Part shown: piece after piece, positions 7,710 to 16,724 of the stretch
How positions within the stretch are numbered: the stretch's first letter is position 1
How the letters are laid out: the number at the start of each line of letters is the position of its first letter
Assembly (NCBI RefSeq): GCF_042214795.1
Contig: NZ_CP090177.1
Span: 2,728,001-2,792,000, forward strand
Source: Arcobacter iocasae
Lineage (GTDB): Bacteria > Campylobacterota > Campylobacteria > Campylobacterales > Arcobacteraceae
Direction: 5' to 3'
Length of the DNA: 64,000 bases
Program-made: the position numbers and the translations under genes
Notes under the pieces: generated by a model
What the model saw: the letters and a program-made list of their open reading frames with translations, nothing else
Database searches by the model: none
Told to the model about the DNA's origin: nothing

Positions 7710-8309
7710 ATGAAAAGTTTTAAATTAAGTTTAATAGCAATATTACCGATATTTGCTATTTTTATGTTAACAGGTTGTGGTAGTGCACATAGTAATGGTA
7801 TATCTATACCAAATACAAATGAATATTGTATGAAAAATAAGTATATTGATAAAATTGCTTGTGAAACTATAATAAACTCGAATGTAGAAGATATATATTT
7901 GATTGATGGTATTTCAAAGTTAAGTGCATATGGATTTAGACATAAATCACATAATAATGTTTTAGCTGCAACAATTCAAGCTGCTGCAGAAACAACGCTG
8001 TTAAAAGATAAAAAATACTTTGCTATTTTATCTCCTGCTGCAATGTCAAATTTAAATGGAGTATTAATTAATACTCCAGAAGAGTATTTCAAAAAATGTG
8101 AAATAACAATGGGAGATGTATTAACTTTCCAAACAAATAAATGTGGATTAATTCCTAGAAATAATAATGGTATTATGACTATTAAAGTATTTAGTGAAAG
8201 ACCACATGATGTATTAGTATATGATGCTACTGAAGTAATTAAATACTTAAAAACTAATGGTAAATATGATGAAGATGGAAAAGTCAAAAAAATTGTATTT
8301 ATGAAATAA
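7710..8309 (+). CDS. Hypothetical lipoprotein
   Basis: 199 aa, lipoprotein signal with lipobox LTGC near residue 23. The mature part has several cysteines and no domain I recognise. It follows the TraT-like gene by 8 bp and ends before a strong terminator, so it is the last gene of the 6804-8309 unit. Confidence 0.55.
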   Translation: MKSFKLSLIAILPIFAIFMLTGCGSAHSNGISIPNTNEYCMKNKYIDKIACETIINSNVEDIYLIDGISKLSAYGFRHKSHNNVLAATIQAAAETTLLKDKKYFAILSPAAMSNLNGVLINTPEEYFKKCEITMGDVLTFQTNKCGLIPRNNNGIMTIKVFSERPHDVLVYDATEVIKYLKTNGKYDEDGKVKKIVFMK

Positions 8310-8334
8310 GTTGTATTGATTTCAACTATATTAT

Positions 8335-8368
8335 AAAGGTTAAGTTCTATTGGACTTAACCTTTTTTA
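8335..8368 (+). terminator. Rho-independent terminator
   Basis: AAAGGTTAAGT (8335-8345) pairs perfectly with ACTTAACCTTT (8354-8364) across an eight-base loop and runs into a T tract. It ends the lipoprotein unit. Confidence 0.8.
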
Positions 8369-8396
8369 TTTTAAAATAATTACATAAAGGATTATC

Positions 8397-8789
8397 ATGT
8401 TTGAATTTACTTTTGATGAGATAATTGCTATATCTATAACATCTTTGTTAGTAGTGTTTATTCATATAATAGCGAAGTATAAGAATGAAAAAGTAATAAA
8501 GGATTTTACTCTTTTAAAAAATCTTCAAATTATAGATAAAAATAATGGTTTTAACAATAACCAATTAATAGATAATAAAATCTATAAATATAATTTAATT
8601 TGTAAGAATTTATATATTACTGCTTATATAACTTGTTTTCTTACGATTGCAGCTTTTATATGCTTGTATATGTTAGATGTTAGGATTGATTATTTTTATT
8701 ATTGTTTAGTTCTTATTTATTTTTCAATTTCTTGTTTTTATCGCGTAAATATTATAATGTGTTCAATTGATTTTATTATTAAAAATTAA
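8397..8789 (+). CDS. Hypothetical membrane protein
   Basis: 130 aa, AAAGGA before ATG. Transmembrane segments at about 8-26, 73-92 and 98-118 flank a charged, Asn-rich cytoplasmic or periplasmic stretch. No family recognised. The following 250 bp up to nirD contain no gene. Confidence 0.45.
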   Translation: MFEFTFDEIIAISITSLLVVFIHIIAKYKNEKVIKDFTLLKNLQIIDKNNGFNNNQLIDNKIYKYNLICKNLYITAYITCFLTIAAFICLYMLDVRIDYFYYCLVLIYFSISCFYRVNIIMCSIDFIIKN

Positions 8790-9042
8790 GATACTTTAAG
8801 AAAAATAAATTATTAATTCATTGCATAAATCATTTATTTTCTAATTACTTATTCCATAAAATTTTGTAACTCTTTTATTTATATCATTTATTACTCTTAA
8901 CTATTTATGTGTTTTTTTATTTCAATAAGTATTTTCTGGTACCACTTTTAAAAATCATCTAAAATCTATTTTATCATTTATATGGAGTACTTTATTTTGT
9001 CTTTTTATAGATTCTTATTAATTAAATATTAAAAAAGGATAT

Positions 9043-9351
9043 TTATATTTTTATATAAATTAGATCATCCTTTAATTGGGTCTCATAAATTGTAGAACAA
9101 TTACAATCTTCGCTTTTTACCTCTCCATTTTTCAAATTGATATCCCAATTATGTAAAGGACAAGTTACCATACTTTCATGAACCAATCCCTCACTCAATT
9201 TCCCTTTTTTATGTGGACATATGTTATTAATGGCATGAATTTCACCATTTTTTGTTTTAAAAATTGCTATTTCTTCTTCTTTATAGTATAAAACTCTTGA
9301 ACCCATAATTGGTACTTCATCTATTTTTAGCGCTTGTATCCATGTTTTCAT
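9043..9351 (-). CDS. nirD: NirD, Rieske-type small subunit of assimilatory nitrite reductase
   Basis: About 102 aa. The Rieske [2Fe-2S] ligands are clear: CPHKKG (C-x-H) and CPLHNW (C-x2-H). NirD partners NirB in the cytoplasmic NAD(P)H-dependent reduction of nitrite to ammonium. I place the start at ATG 9351, which follows AAAGGA at eight bases; the frame is open seven codons further into nirB. The nirB stop and this ATG are one base apart, so translation is probably coupled. Confidence 0.88.
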   Translation of the reverse strand: MKTWIQALKIDEVPIMGSRVLYYKEEEIAIFKTKNGEIHAINNICPHKKGKLSEGLVHESMVTCPLHNWDINLKNGEVKSEDCNCSTIYETQLKDDLIYIKI

Positions 9352-9352
9352 A

Positions 9353-11812
9353 TTATATTTCCTTTGCTTCAAAACTGTGAGATTCTTCAGGATTTAATAC
9401 AATGGGAGAAAACTCTTTTGTAAATCCCTCTTCAATAGCTTTTGCCCAAGGGTCAATTTGTGCATGTTTTTGTGACTCTTCAAATCTTTTTGCATAGAAA
9501 TTAACTTTTTGTTTATCAAGCATTACATCTTTTACATATTGTAATCCAACCCTTTCAACCCAATGGGCAGTTCTTTCTAAATAATAAGCATCCTCTCTAT
9601 AAAATTGCATAAAGGCTTTTACATATTCAAGTAACTCTTCATCTGTTTCTACTTTACATAAAAGGTCAGTTACCCTAACTTTTATACCACCATTTCCAGC
9701 AATATGTATCTCCCAACCAGAATCAACACCAATAACACCTAAATCTTTTATGGTAGCTTCTGCACAGTTTCTAGGACATCCTGAAACTGCTATTTTAAAC
9801 TTATGTGGTGTCCATGAACCCCAAGTTAGTTTTTCAATTATTACACCCATGCCCATAGAGTCTTGTGTACCAAATCTACACCAAGTATTACCCACACAAG
9901 TTTTAACAGTACGTAATCCCTTTGCATATGCTTGACCAGATACAAAGCCACAGTCATTTAAATCTTTCCACATAGGCTCTAACTGCTCTTTTTTGATTCC
10001 AAGCATATCTAGACGTTGACCACCTGTGAATTTTACTGTTGGTACATCATATTTAACAGCAATATCAGCTATATCTTTTAACTCTTGAGGAGAAGTTAAT
10101 CCTCCCCAGATTCTAGGTACCACAGAATAAGTTCCATCTTTTTGAATATTTGCAAATACTCTATCGTTTACTAAGGCACTTCGTTTGTCATTTTTGTATT
10201 TGTCATCATTGTATTTTACAAGTAAATAGTAGTTGATAGCTGGTCTACATTTAACACATCCATCATCCGTTCTCCAATCAAGGGCTTTAAATACATCATA
10301 AACAGTTTTAAATTCACCATTATCAATAGCACTTTTTATCTCTTTGTGGCCCAATGTTGTACAAGCACAAATCCCTTCTTCAACGGCATCATATTCATCA
10401 CCTAATGTATTTACTAAAATTTGTTCAACTAAACCAATACAAGAACCACAAGATGCTCCCGCTTTTGTACATGATTTTACATCACTTAATGATTTTAAAT
10501 CTTTTTCTTTTATAGCAGATACTATATCACCTTTACAAACTCCATTACATCCACAGACTTCTTCATCATCACTCATAGAGTTTACATCATTCCCACCATG
10601 TCCACTATCTCCAAGAGCTGATTTACCAAAAAGTATTTTTGTTCTTAAATCAGAGATATCAGTCTCTTCTTTTAAAAGTTTTAAATACCATGAAGCATCG
10701 GAAGTTTCTCCATATAAAACCATTCCAATGATTTTATTATTATAAATTACAAGTTTTTTATAAATCCCAACTTTTTCATCAAGTAAGATTAGAGTTTCTG
10801 TTGTTTCATCTCCCAAATAATCTCCCGCACTAAATAAATCAACACCAGAAATTTTTAGTCTTGTTGATAAAGTAGAACCAGCATAAGCATCTGTTTTTTT
10901 ATCTGCTAAAACTTTTGCTAAAACTTTTGCCTGTTCATATAAAGGTGCTACTAGTCCATAAGTATTTCCACTATGCTCAACACACTCTCCAATTGCATAA
11001 ATAGAATCATCACTTGTTTTTAAAAAATCATCTACTACAATTCCTTTATTGCAATCAAGTTCAGTCTTTTTTGCTAAGAAAGTATTCGGAACTATTCCTG
11101 TTGCAAATACAACAATATTGGAGTCAACTAAAGTACCATCAGAGAAGTTTACCTTTTCAACTACTTCATCTCCATAGATTTCAGAAACAGTAGTGTTTAG
11201 TTTGAATTCTATTCCATATTTTTCAAGATTTTGTTGAAGAAGTTTCCCTCCTGTTGAGTCTAATTGTTGAGATAAAATTGAAGCATTTCTATGAACTAAA
11301 ATAGTTTTAATACCATGCATAGCTATTCCATAAGCAGCTTCAAGACCAAGAAGACCACCTCCTACAACTACAGCGGTTTTTTCTTTATCTATTAATCTTA
11401 AAATAGTATCACTATCTTCTTTAGTTCTAAAAGCAATAACATTTTTTAAATTACTTCCAAAAGTATTAGGGATAAAAGGTTTTGAACCAGTTGCTATAAG
11501 AAGTTTGTCATAAGATTCTATTTTTCCATTTTGGCTAGTGATAGTTTTAGAGTTTTTATCTATAGATATTACTTTATCGCCTTTATTAAGAATTATATTA
11601 TTTTGTTCATACCAAGTTTCATGATTGATAATTGTATCTTCAAAACTTTTTTCACCACTGAGTAAATATGAAAGCATAATTCTATTATAGTTTACATAGG
11701 GTTCTTCTCCATAAATTGTAATATCATATTTGTTTTTTTCTAATTCTAGTAAATCTTCTATGGTTCTTAAACCACTCATTCCGTTTCCAATTACTACTAA
11801 TTTCTCTTTCAT
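9353..11812 (-). CDS. nirB: NirB, NAD(P)H-nitrite reductase large subunit
   Basis: 819 aa. FAD-binding GNGMSG at 9-14, NAD-binding GGGLLG at 151-156, a BFD-like [2Fe-2S] region with cysteines at about 420, 422, 455 and 458, then the ferredoxin-like half domain and the siroheme/[4Fe-4S] ligands C639-x5-C645 and C679-x3-C683. It reduces nitrite to ammonium in the cytoplasm. The operon is nirB-nirD, with an intergenic operator upstream that also occurs at the FNT and nasA/nrtA promoters. Confidence 0.92.
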   Translation of the reverse strand: MKEKLVVIGNGMSGLRTIEDLLELEKNKYDITIYGEEPYVNYNRIMLSYLLSGEKSFEDTIINHETWYEQNNIILNKGDKVISIDKNSKTITSQNGKIESYDKLLIATGSKPFIPNTFGSNLKNVIAFRTKEDSDTILRLIDKEKTAVVVGGGLLGLEAAYGIAMHGIKTILVHRNASILSQQLDSTGGKLLQQNLEKYGIEFKLNTTVSEIYGDEVVEKVNFSDGTLVDSNIVVFATGIVPNTFLAKKTELDCNKGIVVDDFLKTSDDSIYAIGECVEHSGNTYGLVAPLYEQAKVLAKVLADKKTDAYAGSTLSTRLKISGVDLFSAGDYLGDETTETLILLDEKVGIYKKLVIYNNKIIGMVLYGETSDASWYLKLLKEETDISDLRTKILFGKSALGDSGHGGNDVNSMSDDEEVCGCNGVCKGDIVSAIKEKDLKSLSDVKSCTKAGASCGSCIGLVEQILVNTLGDEYDAVEEGICACTTLGHKEIKSAIDNGEFKTVYDVFKALDWRTDDGCVKCRPAINYYLLVKYNDDKYKNDKRSALVNDRVFANIQKDGTYSVVPRIWGGLTSPQELKDIADIAVKYDVPTVKFTGGQRLDMLGIKKEQLEPMWKDLNDCGFVSGQAYAKGLRTVKTCVGNTWCRFGTQDSMGMGVIIEKLTWGSWTPHKFKIAVSGCPRNCAEATIKDLGVIGVDSGWEIHIAGNGGIKVRVTDLLCKVETDEELLEYVKAFMQFYREDAYYLERTAHWVERVGLQYVKDVMLDKQKVNFYAKRFEESQKHAQIDPWAKAIEEGFTKEFSPIVLNPEESHSFEAKEI

Positions 11813-11874
11813 ATTATTCCCTTGTATCTTATTGTATAATTATTCCCAAAATTGTATATTTTTTATCATTATAG

Positions 11875-11893
11875 TTGTATATATTTTATACAA
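11875..11893. promoter_or_regulatory. Nitrate-assimilation operator, nirB copy
   Basis: TTGTATATATTTTATACAA: seven-base arms TTGTATA/TATACAA around five bases, about 65 bp upstream of the nirB start. Extra TTGTATA half-sites lie closer to nirB (from 11852 and 11832). The same palindrome occurs at 15126 and 19532. Confidence 0.65.
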
Positions 11894-11961
11894 TTTTCTT
11901 AAATTAAGATTAAATTAGCTCAAAATAAGACTATTAGACTTTAAAATACTTATCTTAAAGC

Positions 11962-13683
11962 TTAAATTTTAATTAAAGTATTTATTAATAAAAGTATGAT
12001 TAAAAATAAAATCAAACTAATACTTTGCCAAAAAACTATTGGGCTTTTTTCTATTAAAGGTGGAAGTTTTTTATTCAAAAACTTCTTATTTGGTTGTTTT
12101 AAATCAAATAAAAACTCACTTAACTCAGAATATCTTTCATTTGGATTTATATTTAAAGCTTTTCTTATTGCTCCATCAATCCACAGTGGAAATTCTGGAT
12201 ATAAAGTTGTATATTTAAGTTTGTTTTGAGCACTTTTTGTATTTGCACGTGCAACTTGAACTCCATATGGAAGTTTGTTTGATAACATCTGATATGTTAT
12301 TGTACCAAGAGAAAAAATATCAGATTTTACGCTTCCTTCTTCTCCTAAGAAATACTCAGGTGCAGAATATAAAGCAGTTCCAAGTAACTTTTCTTGCTGC
12401 ATAAAAGTATTTATTTCTAAAATACCTTCAATTCTTGTAGAGCCAAAATCTATGATTTTTATTGAACCAGTTTTATCTATCATAATATTTTCAGGTCTTA
12501 TATCTTGGTGAATCATCTCTAATCTATGAAATGCCATAAGACCTCTTGCTATTTGTTCAAGGATATTTCTCACAACTTCAATTTTAGGTTTTGGGTTATC
12601 AATCATCCATTGGCTTAAGGTAATAGCATCAATATATTCAAAAATAGTATAAATATAATTTTGTTTTCTATTTGAATTATAAGCCTTTGCAACATAGGGA
12701 TTATTAACTCTTTTTGCAATCCACTCTTCCATTAAAAAACGCTCTAAATAAGCTTTGTCATCTTGCAAGTCTATTGAGGGAGTTTTTATTACAACTATTT
12801 GATTGTTATCATTATCTTTTGCTAAATAGACATGACTTCTACTTGTAGCACTTAATTCTCGTATAATGAAGTAACCTTCAAATTCTTTTCTTGCTTCTAA
12901 AATAGGAGGTATTGCTTTGTTTAAAATTTGTTGATGAATCTCATTTGAGTCTTTATTTGCTAAAGAATCTATTTTAATTATTTGAATAGTTAAATTATCA
13001 TCACTGTGATTTTTTAAGGCTTTTTGAACAATAACTTTTGCTACTTCATTATAATCATCACAATTTTTTAAACTTTTATTAATAAACTCCACATCAATAA
13101 ATTCATAAACACCATCTGTCATAAGTAAAAAAATATCATCTTTTTCAATTTCTGTTGTTTCATAATCAATGGTAAGTTGAGAATCAATACCTAAAGCACG
13201 ACTAAGATAACTTTTTTCATTTGAAATCCAAGTTCTATGATCAGTTGTAAGTTGTTCTAGATTATTATTTTTTAGTTTATATACTCTTGTATCTCCCACA
13301 TGAAAAATATGTGCCGTATTTGATTTTATAATCAAAGCACTAAAAGTGCATACAAATCCTTTGTCTTTGTCAAGGTGATATTTACTTTGCCTATTTTGAG
13401 AATAAAGCCAAGAATTTGTGGCTTTTAAAACTTTATTTGCAGAATTCTTAACACTCCAAGATTCAGAAGTTGAGTAATAATCTTGTAAGAAAGAAATAAC
13501 AGATAATTTACTAGCTTCTTGGCTTACTTTACTACTACTTATTCCATCTGCAATAGCGATTGCTATTCCTTTACTTGTAAGTAGAGGTTCACTAGGAATA
13601 TAAATATCATAAAAGTCTTGGTTGATATCTTTGATACCTTTAATTGAGTATTGACCAATAGATACTTTTAGTTGATTATTCAT
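11962..13683 (-). CDS. Fused PP2C phosphatase / Ser-Thr protein kinase with C-terminal membrane anchor
   Basis: 573 aa. PP2C domain at about 5-240 with metal ligands in NQD (21-23), ADG (45-47), GDTR (130-133), TDG (189-191) and DDN (228-230). Kinase domain at about 270-530 with K300, an HQD catalytic loop (392-394, HRD in most kinases), DFG (412-414) and APE (441-443). Single transmembrane helix at about 549-571. It can both add and remove phosphate and sits last in the FNT-cynS operon, so I infer post-translational control of nitrogen transport or reduction; targets are unknown. Similar fusions are seen beside bacterial nitrate-assimilation genes. Confidence 0.85.
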   Translation of the reverse strand: MNNQLKVSIGQYSIKGIKDINQDFYDIYIPSEPLLTSKGIAIAIADGISSSKVSQEASKLSVISFLQDYYSTSESWSVKNSANKVLKATNSWLYSQNRQSKYHLDKDKGFVCTFSALIIKSNTAHIFHVGDTRVYKLKNNNLEQLTTDHRTWISNEKSYLSRALGIDSQLTIDYETTEIEKDDIFLLMTDGVYEFIDVEFINKSLKNCDDYNEVAKVIVQKALKNHSDDNLTIQIIKIDSLANKDSNEIHQQILNKAIPPILEARKEFEGYFIIRELSATSRSHVYLAKDNDNNQIVVIKTPSIDLQDDKAYLERFLMEEWIAKRVNNPYVAKAYNSNRKQNYIYTIFEYIDAITLSQWMIDNPKPKIEVVRNILEQIARGLMAFHRLEMIHQDIRPENIMIDKTGSIKIIDFGSTRIEGILEINTFMQQEKLLGTALYSAPEYFLGEEGSVKSDIFSLGTITYQMLSNKLPYGVQVARANTKSAQNKLKYTTLYPEFPLWIDGAIRKALNINPNERYSELSEFLFDLKQPNKKFLNKKLPPLIEKSPIVFWQSISLILFLIILLLINTLIKI

Positions 13684-13710
13684 ATTTTTCCTAATAAAAT
13701 ATTTAGAGTT

Positions 13711-14151
13711 TTACCATGATTTATAAGGTAAGAATTTACCATTCATTGTAATTTTTACTCTGTCACCAGCTGGGTTTTTTTCTTTATCTATATCCATTGA
13801 AAAATCAATGGCACTCATAATACCATCACCAAATTTTTCCCCAATAATTTCTTTTATAGTTTCACCATAAACACCAACTATCTCATAAAATCTATAAATT
13901 ACAGGATCATTGGGAATTGTTTTATCCCAGTTTTTCATTGGATACTCTTGCAATAAAATTGCAATTTCATCTGATAGCTCTAAAACTTCACAAAGCTTTT
14001 TTGCGTATTCTTCTTTTAGACTATTCATTCCAAGACAGGCTGATGTGAGAAACACAGGAGCTAAACCTACTTTTGCGGCTATTTCTTCCCATGAGATATC
14101 AAGACTTTTTTTAGCCAAAATTATTTCTTCTGTCATTTCTACTTTATTCAT
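13711..14151 (-). CDS. cynS: Cyanate hydratase (cyanase)
   Basis: 146 aa, close to the E. coli enzyme (156 aa). N-terminal HTH-like fold (residues 1-70), then the catalytic segment with Arg87, Glu90 and Ser113, corresponding to the Arg-Glu-Ser triad of the family. It converts cyanate and bicarbonate to ammonia and CO2. It lies between the FNT channel and the kinase fusion in one operon, so cyanate use as a nitrogen source appears coupled to nitrate assimilation. Confidence 0.92.
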   Translation of the reverse strand: MNKVEMTEEIILAKKSLDISWEEIAAKVGLAPVFLTSACLGMNSLKEEYAKKLCEVLELSDEIAILLQEYPMKNWDKTIPNDPVIYRFYEIVGVYGETIKEIIGEKFGDGIMSAIDFSMDIDKEKNPAGDRVKITMNGKFLPYKSW

Positions 14152-14204
14152 TGTATATTCCTTTTTTTTAAGGACTTTATAGGCTTTTGACCTATAAAGT
14201 TCTT

Positions 14205-15041
14205 TTATGCTGCATTATTAGATAAAGAATTATTTAGTGTTCTTTTCTCACCAGTTTTGATATGTGTTGCATATAGTGTAAGTCCTGTAAAAGCTAATCC
14301 ACCAACTAAATTTCCTGCTGCAACAGGTAATTCATTCCATAATAAATAATCAGCGATTGTAAAGTTTCCACCCATAATTAATGAGAACGGAAATAAAAAC
14401 ATGTTTACGATAGAATGTTCAAATCCCATAAAGAAGAAAAGCATAATTGGCATCCACATAGCTATGGCTTTACCACTTACTGTTGTTGATATCATTGCTC
14501 CAACAACACCCATTGAGACCATCCAGTTACATAACATAGCTCGAATAAATACAGTAATCCAACCTTCAAGTCCATACGCAGAATATCCAAGAGTTCTAGC
14601 TTCTCCAATACCTGCTACTTTTTTAGCTATTGGTCCTCCATCAGTATTAAAACCATATGTGAAAATAAAAGCCATCATAAAAGCAACAGTTAAAGCTCCT
14701 AATAAATTACCAAGAGCAACTAGTCCCCAATTTCTAAGAACTTGTTTTACTGTAACACCTGGTCTTTTATCTAAAAGAGCCAAAGGAACTAACATAAATA
14801 CACCTGTTAAAAGATCAAACTTCATCAAATAAAGCATAATAAATCCAACTGGGAATAAACATGCTCCTAATATTGGAGAACCAGATTTCATAGCAACTGT
14901 TATTGCAAATATTGCAGCAAGAGCAAGAATTGCTCCAGCCATATATCCTCTAATTAAAGTGTCTTTTGTAGACATGTATATTTTTGACTCTCCTGAGTCA
15001 ACCATTTTAGTAACAAATTCAGATGGTTCTAAATAAGCCAT
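14205..15041 (-). CDS. Formate/nitrite transporter family channel
   Basis: 278 aa with six hydrophobic segments and FNT signatures (GNLLGAL near residue 112 and AAGNLVGG near residue 240). FNT proteins are pentameric inner-membrane channels for formate, nitrite or related monovalent anions. The setting beside cyanase and nitrite reductase suggests nitrite (NirC-like), possibly cyanate. First gene of the FNT-cynS-kinase operon, with an operator palindrome about 85-100 bp upstream. Confidence 0.85.
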   Translation of the reverse strand: MAYLEPSEFVTKMVDSGESKIYMSTKDTLIRGYMAGAILALAAIFAITVAMKSGSPILGACLFPVGFIMLYLMKFDLLTGVFMLVPLALLDKRPGVTVKQVLRNWGLVALGNLLGALTVAFMMAFIFTYGFNTDGGPIAKKVAGIGEARTLGYSAYGLEGWITVFIRAMLCNWMVSMGVVGAMISTTVSGKAIAMWMPIMLFFFMGFEHSIVNMFLFPFSLIMGGNFTIADYLLWNELPVAAGNLVGGLAFTGLTLYATHIKTGEKRTLNNSLSNNAA

Positions 15042-15125
15042 AAATACTCCTTTTTATATTTGTATTTTTAAGATAAGGAATTAAAACAAATAAAGTGAGG
15101 AAAAAAATGGGAAAAATAAATTTTT

Positions 15126-15144
15126 CTGTATATATTTTATACAT
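15126..15144. promoter_or_regulatory. Nitrate-assimilation operator, FNT/sensor-kinase copy
   Basis: CTGTATATATTTTATACAT between the divergent FNT operon and sensor-kinase gene. The inner TGTATA/TATACA arms and the five-base spacer match the nirB copy exactly; the outermost base of each arm differs. Confidence 0.6.
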
Positions 15145-15197
15145 AAAAATAAAAATAGATAATACATTAGTGTTTATAATAGTAAAAAAGGATTATT

Positions 15198-16724
15198 ATC
15201 AAAAAATCTATTATTTATCTATTTGTATTCTTTTTATTGTCACTATTTTTTTTAATTGGTATTACAATTAAAAATTCATATCAATTACAAGAAAAATCTT
15301 TAATTGATAATTTGAGAAATAAAGCTCAAACAATATTTAACTTAATAGTTGATGTGAGACACTGGAACGCTCAATATAATGGAGTATATGTAAAATCAGA
15401 AGACTTAAAACCAAATCCATATTTAAATCCAAATTTCATAAAGTCAAAAAATGATGAAACAATGGTCTGGATAAATCCAGCTTTTATGACAAGACAAATT
15501 TCTGATATTGCTAGTCAAAGGGATGGATTTAAATTAAAAATTACAAGTAATAAACTTATTAATAAAAATAATGCTCCAGATGAGTATGAAAAAATATTAC
15601 TCGATTATTTTGAAAAAAATCCAAATAAACAAAGTTATTGGGATATAAAAGATAATAAATTTAAATTTATGGGAGCCTTAAAGATTGAAAAAGATTGTTT
15701 AAAATGCCATGCGAAACAAGGCTACAAAGTTGGAGATATAAGAGGTGGTATTAGTGTTACTTTTGATGTATCAAATGAGTTTGAACAATTAAAAGAGATT
15801 AATAAAGAAAAAAAATTAACTATTATTTTTCTGATTATTGCTGCTATTGGAGGTGTAATTACTCTAATTATTCATGAAACTATGAAAAGAAGAGATGAAC
15901 AAAAAATCTCAAAACTAAATGAATCTTTAGAAACAAAAGTAAATGAGTTAGATGATTTTAATAAAACTTTACACAAAAAAGTACAAGAAGAAGTAAAAAA
16001 ACAAAGGGAAAAAGAGAATCTCTTAATCCAACAATCAAAAATGGCAGCACTTGGAGAGATGATTGGAAATATTGCCCATCAATGGAGACAACCAATAAGT
16101 GCGGTAAGTGCAATTATGATGAATATAAAATGGACTGCAATAGCAGAAGGAATGAATAAAAAGTTTATAGATGACAGAATGAAAGAAGCAAATGAACAGT
16201 TAGGATATATGTCTCAAACAATTGATGATTTTAGGAACTTTTTTAAACCAAATAAAGAAAAAGAATTATTTGATTTGGATTTAGAAGTTAGAAAAACATA
16301 TAAAATATTAAAAGATACCCTTCAAAATAATAATATAAATTTCCAGATATTTTCAAATAAAGAGATAATAGTTTTTGGTTATCCTAGTGAATTTTCTCAA
16401 GTGGTATTAAATATTATTTCAAATGCAAAAGATGTTTTAATAGAACGAAATACTGATAAACCAAAAATAGAAGTACATATTTTAAAAGATGAAGAAAATA
16501 TATATTGTAAAATCACAGATAATGCAGGTGGGATAGAAGAAAAAATTATCAATAAAATTTTTGAGCCATATTTTACTACTAAAGAGTCAAGAGGTACAGG
16601 AATAGGATTATATATATCTAAAGAGATAATACAAAAACATATGAATGGCTTATTGATAGTTAAAAACAATGAAGTAGGTGCAGAGTTTACGATTTCTATA
16701 CCTAAAAAAGAGGAAGAAGTATGA
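15198..16724 (+). CDS. Sensor histidine kinase with periplasmic CxxCH (DUF3365/Tll0287-like) domain
   Basis: Hydrophobic N-terminal helix, periplasmic DUF3365-like domain with a CLKCH heme-c type motif followed by a GGISVTFDV strand, second transmembrane segment, coiled coil, HisKA-type helix with IAHQWRQP, and an HATPase domain with NAGG, GTGIGL and PKKE. The visible in-frame starts are poor: TTG 15237 would cut the first helix in half, whereas the ribosome site AAAAAGGA lies five bases before an ATC (15198) that restores the full helix. I take 15198 as the probable start. A heme c suggests redox, NO or nitrite sensing. It overlaps the downstream regulator by four bases. Confidence 0.8.
   Translation: MKKSIIYLFVFFLLSLFFLIGITIKNSYQLQEKSLIDNLRNKAQTIFNLIVDVRHWNAQYNGVYVKSEDLKPNPYLNPNFIKSKNDETMVWINPAFMTRQISDIASQRDGFKLKITSNKLINKNNAPDEYEKILLDYFEKNPNKQSYWDIKDNKFKFMGALKIEKDCLKCHAKQGYKVGDIRGGISVTFDVSNEFEQLKEINKEKKLTIIFLIIAAIGGVITLIIHETMKRRDEQKISKLNESLETKVNELDDFNKTLHKKVQEEVKKQREKENLLIQQSKMAALGEMIGNIAHQWRQPISAVSAIMMNIKWTAIAEGMNKKFIDDRMKEANEQLGYMSQTIDDFRNFFKPNKEKELFDLDLEVRKTYKILKDTLQNNNINFQIFSNKEIIVFGYPSEFSQVVLNIISNAKDVLIERNTDKPKIEVHILKDEENIYCKITDNAGGIEEKIINKIFEPYFTTKESRGTGIGLYISKEIIQKHMNGLLIVKNNEVGAEFTISIPKKEEEV

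Noticed and set aside
7976..8287. Minus-strand frame in the lipoprotein gene
   Set aside because: Lies wholly antisense to a gene with a lipoprotein signal and lacks a start signal.
10344..10745. Plus-strand frame inside nirB
   Set aside because: Shadow of a clear nirB reading; no ribosome site and no plausible protein character.
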